Of a DNA stretch of 38,764 nucleotides, positions 33,721-38,764 are shown one piece after another. The notes below the pieces were generated by a model. It saw nothing but the letters and a program-made list of their open reading frames with translations. It ran no database searches and had not been told where the DNA came from. The position numbers were made by a program, and so were the translations under genes. Where the stretch lies: positions 698,438-737,201 of the forward strand of contig JAMPAV010000001.1 in NCBI GenBank assembly GCA_023667055.1. The letters are read 5' to 3'. Source of the stretch: Muribaculum sp. GTDB lineage: Bacteria; Bacteroidota; Bacteroidia; Bacteroidales; Muribaculaceae. Position 1 is the stretch's first letter. The number at the start of each line of letters is the position of its first letter.

Positions 33721-34749
33721 TTAATGTGCCGCTACGAACTCGTCGAGGAAACGGACATCGTTCTCGCTGAAGAGACGGAGATCCTTTACGCGATATTTGA
33801 GGTTGGCGATTCGTTCCACACCCATGCCGAACGCATAGCCGGAGTAGATTTCCGGATCAATTCCACAGGCCTTTAGCACATTGGGGTCAACCATGCCGCA
33901 GCCGAGAATCTCGACCCATCCGGTGCCTTTGCAAAGAGCACAACCCTTGCCGCCGCAGATGCCGCAGCTTATATCCATTTCGGCCGAGGGTTCGGTGAAT
34001 GGGAAATAGCTTGGGCGAAGACGAATCTTTGTCTCCGGGCCAAACATCTGCTGGGCAAATTCAAGAAGCACCTGCTTAAGGTCGGCAAAGCTTACGTTTT
34101 TGTCGATGTAAAGACCTTCCACCTGATGGAAAAAGCAGTGTGCGCGAGCTGAGATGGCCTCGTTACGATATACTCGGCCCGGGCAAACGATGCGGATAGG
34201 TGGCTGAGTGTGCTCCATGGTGCGGGTCTGCACGCTTGATGTGTGTGTGCGGAGCAGAATGTCGTCCTTGCCGTCGCGTTGTATGAAGAAAGTGTCTTGC
34301 ATGTCGCGGGCAGGATGATCTGCCGGGAAGTTGAGCGAGCTGAACACGTGCCAGTCGTCTTCAATCTCCGGCCCTTCAGCGATTGTGAATCCCATGTTGC
34401 CGAAAATGTTTATAATCTCATTCTTTACGAGAGAGAGCGGATGGCGAGTGCCAAGGGGTAGGGGAGAGGCTGTGCGTGTGAGGTCGATGTTGCTTTTTTC
34501 GGCATCAGCGTTAGCGGCAAGAGACTCCTTCAAGGCTGCGAGTCGTTCGGTGGCGAGCGTTTTCAGTTCGTTGAGTTTCTGACCCAATTCACGTTTTTGT
34601 TCGGCCGGAACAGTGCGGAACTCATTCATGAGGGCTGAAATCTCCCCCTTCTTGCTCAGATATTTGATGCGCAATTGCTCCACGACCTCAGCGGATGAGG
34701 CTTGCATCTTTGCTATTTCGCTCTTAAGTTCTTCTATTTTTGAAAGCAT
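33721..34749 (-). CDS. pheS: Phenylalanine-tRNA ligase alpha subunit
   Basis: PheS is the catalytic subunit of the alpha2-beta2 enzyme charging tRNA-Phe. The 342-aa product has the N-terminal coiled coil (about 1-85) that grips tRNA, and the class II core with HPLSLVKNEI, RTHTSSVQTRTM, RPSYFPFTEPSAEMDI and the motif 3 region GFGMGVERIANLKY-like (AFGMGVERIANLKY) near residue 310. The segment CGGKGCALCKGTGW is a Cys-rich insertion commonly present. pheT is not adjacent in this window. The ATG at 34749 follows a heptad-type leader. Confidence 0.97.
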   Translation of the reverse strand: MLSKIEELKSEIAKMQASSAEVVEQLRIKYLSKKGEISALMNEFRTVPAEQKRELGQKLNELKTLATERLAALKESLAANADAEKSNIDLTRTASPLPLGTRHPLSLVKNEIINIFGNMGFTIAEGPEIEDDWHVFSSLNFPADHPARDMQDTFFIQRDGKDDILLRTHTSSVQTRTMEHTQPPIRIVCPGRVYRNEAISARAHCFFHQVEGLYIDKNVSFADLKQVLLEFAQQMFGPETKIRLRPSYFPFTEPSAEMDISCGICGGKGCALCKGTGWVEILGCGMVDPNVLKACGIDPEIYSGYAFGMGVERIANLKYRVKDLRLFSENDVRFLDEFVAAH

Positions 34750-34756
34750 GACTAAT

Positions 34757-34787
34757 AGTTTAGAGTTTAGGGTTTATGGTTTAGTTT
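34757..34787 (-). repeat. Heptad repeat in the pheS leader
   Basis: AGTTTAGAGTTTAGGGTTTA and following TGGTTTAGTTT (34757-34787) form four TTTAGRG-like heptads only 8 nt upstream of the pheS ATG. No partner arm of similar length is seen. Confidence 0.65.
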
Positions 34788-34865
34788 GCCAGCTTGATTA
34801 AATGGCATATAAACATTTAAACCTTGGGGTCTGCAAATTTTAGTTGAAATTGCTGTTTCAATCGG

Positions 34866-34873
34866 CAAAGATA
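34866..34873 (-). promoter_or_regulatory. pheS -7 promoter element
   Basis: TATCTTTG on the minus strand (34866-34873) matches TAnnTTTG. The -33 region is A-rich without a clear TTTG. The leader to pheS would be about 110 nt and includes the heptads. Confidence 0.5.
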
Positions 34874-34957
34874 CTAAAAAAAACTGAATTTAAAAAATCC
34901 ACAGGCACGCTTGCATAAAAAATGGATAAAAAGAATGAAAATATCGAAATAAAGTTG

Positions 34958-34965
34958 TAAATTTG
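34958..34965 (+). promoter_or_regulatory. -7 element of the dehydrogenase gene
   Basis: TAAATTTG (34958-34965) fits TAnnTTTG and predicts a start near 34972, 36 nt before the ATG. A matching -33 TTTG is not seen. Confidence 0.5.
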
Positions 34966-35007
34966 CAGTGCGAAATAATCTAACCCATAGAACACGTTCA
35001 GACAGCA

Positions 35008-35970
35008 ATGAAAAATATACTCATCATAGGCAGTACGGGCCAGATAGGCAGCGAACTGACCATGAAACTCCGTGGCCTATATCCGGAGGGAAATGTAGTG
35101 GCAGGTTATATACCGGGAGCTGAACCCAAAGGAGAACTCCTTGAGTCCGGTCCGTCGGTGGTGGTGGATATCACCAATCCCCAACAGATAGCAGACGCCG
35201 TGAGCCGCTACAATGTGGATACCATCTATAATCTTGCTGCGTTATTGAGCGCGGTGGCAGAGGTCAAGCCGCAGCTTGCATGGAAGATTGGTCTCGGTGG
35301 TCTTTTCAATACCCTTGAGGTGGCACGTGAGAAAAACTGCGCGGTCTTTACCCCGAGTTCAATAGGTAGTTTCGGAAGCAGTACCCCTCATGTGAAAACT
35401 CCGCAGGATACGATTCAGCGTCCGGACACGATGTACGGCGTGACCAAGGTTTCCGGAGAATTGCTCAGCGATTACTATGCAAAGCGTTTCGGGGTGGATA
35501 CCCGAAGTGTCCGTTTCCCAGGACTCATCAGTTATGTGGCTCCTCCAGGAGGCGGTACCACAGACTATGCCGTTGACATCTACTATTACGCAGTCAATGG
35601 TGAGAAGTTCAAGTGTCCGCTGAAGCCCGGCACGCTTATGGACATGATGTATATGCCTGATGCGCTGAGGGCAGCCGTGGAAATCATGGAAGCAGACCCG
35701 ACGAGGCTCAAACACCGCAATTCTTTCAACATCGCATCGATGAGTTTCGATCCCGAAGAGATATACCATAAAATTAAGGAGTATATTCCTGACTTTGAGA
35801 TGGAATATGAGCTTGACCCGCTACGCCAGAAAATAGCCGACTCATGGCCCGACAGCCTTGACGACACCTGTGCCCGTGAAGAGTGGGACTGGAAGCCGGA
35901 GTATGACCTGGACGCCATGACAAAAGACATGATTCTTAATCTGCGCAAGAAATTGGGGGTTAAGTGCTAA
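35008..35970 (+). CDS. NAD-dependent epimerase/dehydratase-family L-threonine 3-dehydrogenase-like
   Basis: 320 aa, extended SDR fold. The NAD-binding GSTGQIGS is at residues 8-15. The active site has SS at 117-118 and Tyr143-X3-Lys147 (YGVTK). The PGLISYVAPPGGGTTDYAV and MYMPDALRA segments are characteristic of the SDR-type L-threonine 3-dehydrogenase that oxidises threonine to 2-amino-3-ketobutyrate. The partner kbl (acetyltransferase) is not seen in the window. The -7 box and terminator mark a single-gene unit. Confidence 0.88.
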   Translation: MKNILIIGSTGQIGSELTMKLRGLYPEGNVVAGYIPGAEPKGELLESGPSVVVDITNPQQIADAVSRYNVDTIYNLAALLSAVAEVKPQLAWKIGLGGLFNTLEVAREKNCAVFTPSSIGSFGSSTPHVKTPQDTIQRPDTMYGVTKVSGELLSDYYAKRFGVDTRSVRFPGLISYVAPPGGGTTDYAVDIYYYAVNGEKFKCPLKPGTLMDMMYMPDALRAAVEIMEADPTRLKHRNSFNIASMSFDPEEIYHKIKEYIPDFEMEYELDPLRQKIADSWPDSLDDTCAREEWDWKPEYDLDAMTKDMILNLRKKLGVKC

Positions 35971-35988
35971 GGGACTGGAGATACAATA

Positions 35989-36023
35989 AAAGACCGCTAA
36001 TCATCAATGAGTTAGCGGTCTTT
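35989..36023 (+). terminator. Terminator after the dehydrogenase gene
   Basis: A 12-bp perfect stem AAAGACCGCTAA (35989-36000)/TTAGCGGTCTTT (36012-36023) with an 11-nt loop, followed by CTTTC. Confidence 0.85.
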
Positions 36024-36196
36024 CTTTCACCCTCACCCCCTCAAAGTCACCACAAAAGTCACCACACAGTTTTTAATTTATTGTTTGGCAATGTGTTATA
36101 AATGAAGTAATGACACATAAAGTCTATTACTGCAAATATATATGGGTCTTCCGAAATTTGGAGTGATGTGTCATGGTCGCGAAGCCACATTCCTCT

Positions 36197-36247
36197 CTCC
36201 TTCTGGAGGGGGACGCCGCGCGGTGGGGGCGGCCTAAACCGCCCCCA
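36197..36247. other. GC-rich double hairpin in an AT-rich gap
   Basis: CTCC-TTCT-GGAG (36197-36208) and TGGGGGCGG-CCTAAA-CCGCCCCCA (36224-36247) stand out sharply against AT-rich flanks. The rest of the 36024-36352 gap includes a lone -7-like box TATATTTG on the minus strand (36133-36140). It also has TTTGGAGTGATG (36158-36169), which faintly recalls the dyads at 37.8-38.1 kb. No gene is seen. Confidence 0.5.
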
Positions 36248-36352
36248 GGAGCGCATCAGAGGCTAAGGTAATTTTTTATTGAGAAAATGAAAAAGAAAAC
36301 CGGAAATCCATTATATTTGAAGTGCTATTTTCTTGATTTGGTATAGATAATC

Positions 36353-37777
36353 TTAGGCATCCACAAACAAATCATCGGCTGTGAGTTGTGAATGGATGCT
36401 GTTCATTGAGTAGGAGTTCTTCACAAGTCCGGAACTTGTTATCATGGTTAGAGCGATTCCTTTACGGGTCTTTGTCAGGTGTCGGAATAGTGCAGCTTTG
36501 TTACGCAGATTCTCCATATATTTTTTGTCAATAGTATATGGTCCGTCAGAATATTTTATTTCACAAAGGTTTATTGCCTTGTCACTGCGGTCAATCAATA
36601 GATCTATCTGCGTACCGGGATGTTCTTCATTAGCAGCTGTGCGCCATGAGTATTCGTTTGTGATTACACCACTTATACCAAGTGCCTTCTTTATCTGCTC
36701 TGAATGCAATAGACATACCCGCTCGAAAGCGAGTCCACACCAGTTGTGATATATTGGTGCAGTCTGTATCTTAGACCAATAATTGACATCAGTGTTCTTA
36801 CGACCGTCCATAAACTTGAAGTAGAAAAGCGTGAGGTTATCAATAAGCTGATAGAGGGAGTTCTTCGTTTTTGACCCTATTGCCTGATACTTGCGGATAA
36901 ACCCACAATTCTCCAAATCCTCCAGATACTTTGTAAGCAGTCCACTGGTTGCAATATTTGCGTTTTCAATGATTTCATCACGGGTCATCCCGATTTTCTT
37001 TTTTGCTAACGCTGTTATGATATCCAGATATGGTTCGGGCTGTTTGAATAATGATGAATACAACTCATTAAACTCATTCCCCAATTTAGGAGTCTTCCCA
37101 AAAAATAATGCGTCTATATTCTGTGGCAGACTTAACGATTTGTTGAGTAGCGACCAATAGAACGGAATGCCTCCAAATATCATGTATGCCTCCATCATCT
37201 CCTGCCGCCCCATGGGTAGATTGACACTTTTTGCATATAACTCACATTCATGCAAGTTGAAAGGGTGTAGATGTATCTGATTGTTCAATCTATTATGTAG
37301 GCCACCTCTATTTTTTAGTATCTTCTTAACCATCCAAGACGTCGCTGATCCACATACAATAAGGAGTATATCCTTTCTTGCTGATGCCCAACCATTCCAG
37401 AAGTTCTCAAAGGCAGGCATAAAACTTGATTTAGGAGCATCCATCCAAGGCAATTCATCAAGAAATACAACTTTCTTTCCTTTCGGCTGATCCTTAAGAA
37501 ACTGTTCAAGCATGTAGAAAGCCTCTATCCAATTGTTTGGCTTCACACTACTCTTATAGCCGTGATCTTTCAGAGACAAGTAAAACCGTTGTAACTGTTC
37601 CTTCGTTGTGGCTTTTGCCATTCCGGAGTATGAAAACGCAAATTTATCATGAAAGACCTCTCTAACAAGATATGTCTTTCCTATTCTTCGGCGTCCGAAT
37701 ATAGCGACAAACTTGGATTCTTCTGAATCGAAGGCCTGTCGAAGCTCCTGTATCTCTTTATCTCTTCCTATCAGCAT
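36353..37777 (-). CDS. AAA ATPase with C-terminal DUF234/PD-(D/E)XK-like domain
   Basis: The ATG at 37777 (MLIGRDKEIQELRQAF) is the usual family start; the in-frame ATG at 37825 would begin upstream of the promoter. The product is 474 aa. Walker A is GRRRIGKT (28-35), Walker B VVFLDELPW (103-111), and sensor-like VCGSATSW near 141-148. A winged-helix-like linker (about 260-320) precedes the C-terminal domain, in which Asp392 (GTQIDLL) and Glu406-x-Lys408 (CEIKY) match a PD-(D/E)XK nuclease core. The family is abundant in archaea and Bacteroidetes, often strain-specific, with unclear function; defence, toxin or mobile-element roles have been suggested. All key residues are intact. Confidence 0.88.
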   Translation of the reverse strand: MLIGRDKEIQELRQAFDSEESKFVAIFGRRRIGKTYLVREVFHDKFAFSYSGMAKATTKEQLQRFYLSLKDHGYKSSVKPNNWIEAFYMLEQFLKDQPKGKKVVFLDELPWMDAPKSSFMPAFENFWNGWASARKDILLIVCGSATSWMVKKILKNRGGLHNRLNNQIHLHPFNLHECELYAKSVNLPMGRQEMMEAYMIFGGIPFYWSLLNKSLSLPQNIDALFFGKTPKLGNEFNELYSSLFKQPEPYLDIITALAKKKIGMTRDEIIENANIATSGLLTKYLEDLENCGFIRKYQAIGSKTKNSLYQLIDNLTLFYFKFMDGRKNTDVNYWSKIQTAPIYHNWCGLAFERVCLLHSEQIKKALGISGVITNEYSWRTAANEEHPGTQIDLLIDRSDKAINLCEIKYSDGPYTIDKKYMENLRNKAALFRHLTKTRKGIALTMITSSGLVKNSYSMNSIHSQLTADDLFVDA

Positions 37778-37797
37778 ATAAGATGTTATTTTGACTG

Positions 37798-37805
37798 CAA
37801 AGATA
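37798..37805 (-). promoter_or_regulatory. -7 promoter element of the ATPase gene
   Basis: TATCTTTG on the minus strand (37798-37805), about 20 nt before the ATG, gives a very short leader. The only TTTG upstream (37831-37834) is 25 nt away and belongs to the first dyad R1, so the promoter may need an activator or be blocked by whatever binds R1. Confidence 0.6.
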
Positions 37806-37819
37806 CGAAATATTTCCGA

Positions 37820-38063
37820 CATCACACTTCCAAATCTACGTTTTTTTATGGGATTTGGAAACGTGACACATTATTTTATCTATAAATCGTGCCTCAGACT
37901 TATACATCACACTTCCAAATCTCATGTTTTTGCATCACATTTGGAAACGCGATGGCGCGTTTGGATAGAATGAATTAAGATTATCTTTTCTGTATGGACT
38001 GTAGATGATGTGAACGAGAGTTCCAAATCGCATATTTTTTAACCACATTTGGCAGCGTCGTGG
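37820..38063. repeat. Three spaced dyads (R1-R3) upstream of the ATPase gene
   Basis: Each repeat has arms TTCCAAAT and ATTTGGAA (last one ATTTGGCA) enclosing 17-18 nt with a central T5-T7 run: R1 37828-37860, R2 37913-37946, R3 38021-38054. R1 and R2 share a leading CATCACAC, and R1-R3 share a trailing ACG/GCG type end. Spacings are 85 and 108 bp. R1 touches the ATPase promoter. They are separate inverted repeats without uniform spacers, so CRISPR does not fit; operator sites or transcribed hairpins are the main options. Confidence 0.75.
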
Positions 38064-38561
38064 ATTTTAGGTGCCAGTTTAGTTTGGTTCTGGCTACATA
38101 TATGCCCGATAAACCAAACCTAACTATATACTAAGGCTGGTGAAAAGAAAAACATAATCTTAGGGGTTGACTTATGCGAAACGCACAAGTCAGGGCACAA
38201 TGGCCATATTATGAAGAATTTTTTTATTGATTTCTGAAATCCTACTGCCATAGTATATTCCTGTCGGAGCATATTAAAACTTGGATGATTATGAACTGGA
38301 TTTAAATAGTACAAGGAAACAAACAATTCATGGTTGTAGAGTAGCTAAAATCTCTCCGACCTATAGTAGCATTGACCAATGTGTTCACATCTTACTCCTT
38401 GCAACTCTGCCCCCAAAGAGACCAACCCCTCTCCATCGCCGATAGCGAGGGGATATGTGCAGAAATAACAGGCTAGGATGTCTCCGAGATTCAGCGTTAG
38501 GGATAAATGCCCAAATGATATGAGAATATACGCTCTACTGTCAATCGCTTAGCCGGTGTTT
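38064..38561. other. Non-coding stretch with no recognised gene
   Basis: About 500 bp without a credible coding frame on either strand. Minor structures are an 8-bp inverted repeat GTTTGGTT/AACCAAAC (38082-38119) and CCCCTC/GAGGGG (38426-38452). I see nothing else to annotate. Confidence 0.5.
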
Positions 38562-38764
38562 TTAACGAATATATTGCGAAAGCATATCAATACTTTGGTC
38601 TAACCCTCGTTCAATAACTACTTCTTCAGCTTTCCCTATGATAGTTTTTATAGCACGAAGAGTTTTCCGAATAGCATATGGGCATGTAATCTTTTTATCA
38701 ATTTCTCGTTTTAGTAATCGTTAAAAAATAACTTGGGACAGTTCTCCCACTACTTTGACAATTG
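38562..38764 (-). pseudogene. Decayed reading frame at the right edge (C-terminal part)
   Basis: On the minus strand the frame ends at TAA 38562-38564 with ...IERGLDQSIDMLSQYIR. It is open back to an in-frame TAA at 38721-38723, beyond which the same frame continues as IVKVVGELSQVIF to the window edge. The Lys/Arg/Glu/Ile-rich composition (RLLKREIDKK, RKTLRAIKTIIGKAEEVV) looks helical and protein-like. The internal stop suggests a pseudogene. The family is not recognised. Confidence 0.35.

Noticed and set aside
37820..38063. CRISPR-like reading of the R1-R3 dyads
   Set aside because: Only three imperfect units, unequal spacing of 85 and 108 bp, and internal variation.
38120..38326. 68-codon minus-strand frame
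   Set aside because: No family resemblance, odd composition and no promoter; probably chance.

Overview
The window looks like a chromosomal segment of a Bacteroidales bacterium, quite possibly a Muribaculaceae-type gut species (the family-level guess is inference). Four things support this. The core gene order is tuf-tRNA-Trp-secE-nusG-rplK-rplA-rplJ-rplL-rpoB-rpoC. The promoters fit the Bacteroidetes consensus TTTG / TAnnTTTG. Translation starts are AT-rich and lack clear Shine-Dalgarno sites. Several proteins are typical of the phylum: a beta-barrel of the PorT type, a GH2 exo-enzyme, and ribosomal S1 with a long basic tail.

Layout. (1) 1-12870, plus strand: the 3' part of tuf, tRNA-Trp, and the complete secE-nusG-L11-L1-L10-L7/L12-rpoB-rpoC block. 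A strong hairpin lies between rplL and rpoB, and an intrinsic terminator follows rpoC. (2) 12871-14140: a gene-poor, decayed region. It holds REP-like palindromes, a ~200-265 bp composite repeat present twice (with 57-bp tandem units), an array of 32-bp direct repeats running into a truncated ATPase-like N-terminus, and a second short coding remnant. (3) 14141-18338: folD (-), a NYN-domain nuclease-like gene (+), a promoter-hairpin-terminator unit with no coding gene (probable ncRNA, -), and a long-chain acyl-CoA synthetase-like gene (-). (4) 18441-21810: the minus-strand operon rplM-rpsI-rpsB-tsf. Its intergenic gaps carry telomere-like heptad repeats (TTTAGGG/TTTAGAG) closed by GCGAAA-type hairpins. 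(5) 21959-26841: a tightly overlapping minus-strand operon encoding four exported proteins: a DUF4384-like protein, a caspase-fold protease, an outer-membrane beta-barrel and a transglutaminase-fold protein. A ~325-nt, pseudoknot-capable leader RNA ending in an intrinsic terminator precedes it. (6) 26971-29880: an OmpA-type glycine-zipper lipoprotein (+) converges on rpsA (-) across a perfect 18-bp bidirectional terminator. (7) 29961-34749, minus strand: pheS-nth-GH2, with more heptad and nonamer repeats in the gaps. (8) 35008-36023: a short-chain threonine-dehydrogenase-like gene with a terminator. (9) 36353-38764: a DUF234-type AAA ATPase/nuclease-like gene preceded by three spaced 33-34-bp dyads, then mostly non-coding sequence and a decayed reading frame at the right edge.

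Most of the window is housekeeping: transcription, translation, folate C1 metabolism and DNA repair. The parts that may be new are the caspase/transglutaminase envelope operon with its structured leader, the orphan ncRNA near 16.2 kb, the heptad-repeat elements inside ribosomal operons, and the ATPase loci (one intact, one decayed) that both sit behind iterated promoter-proximal repeats.
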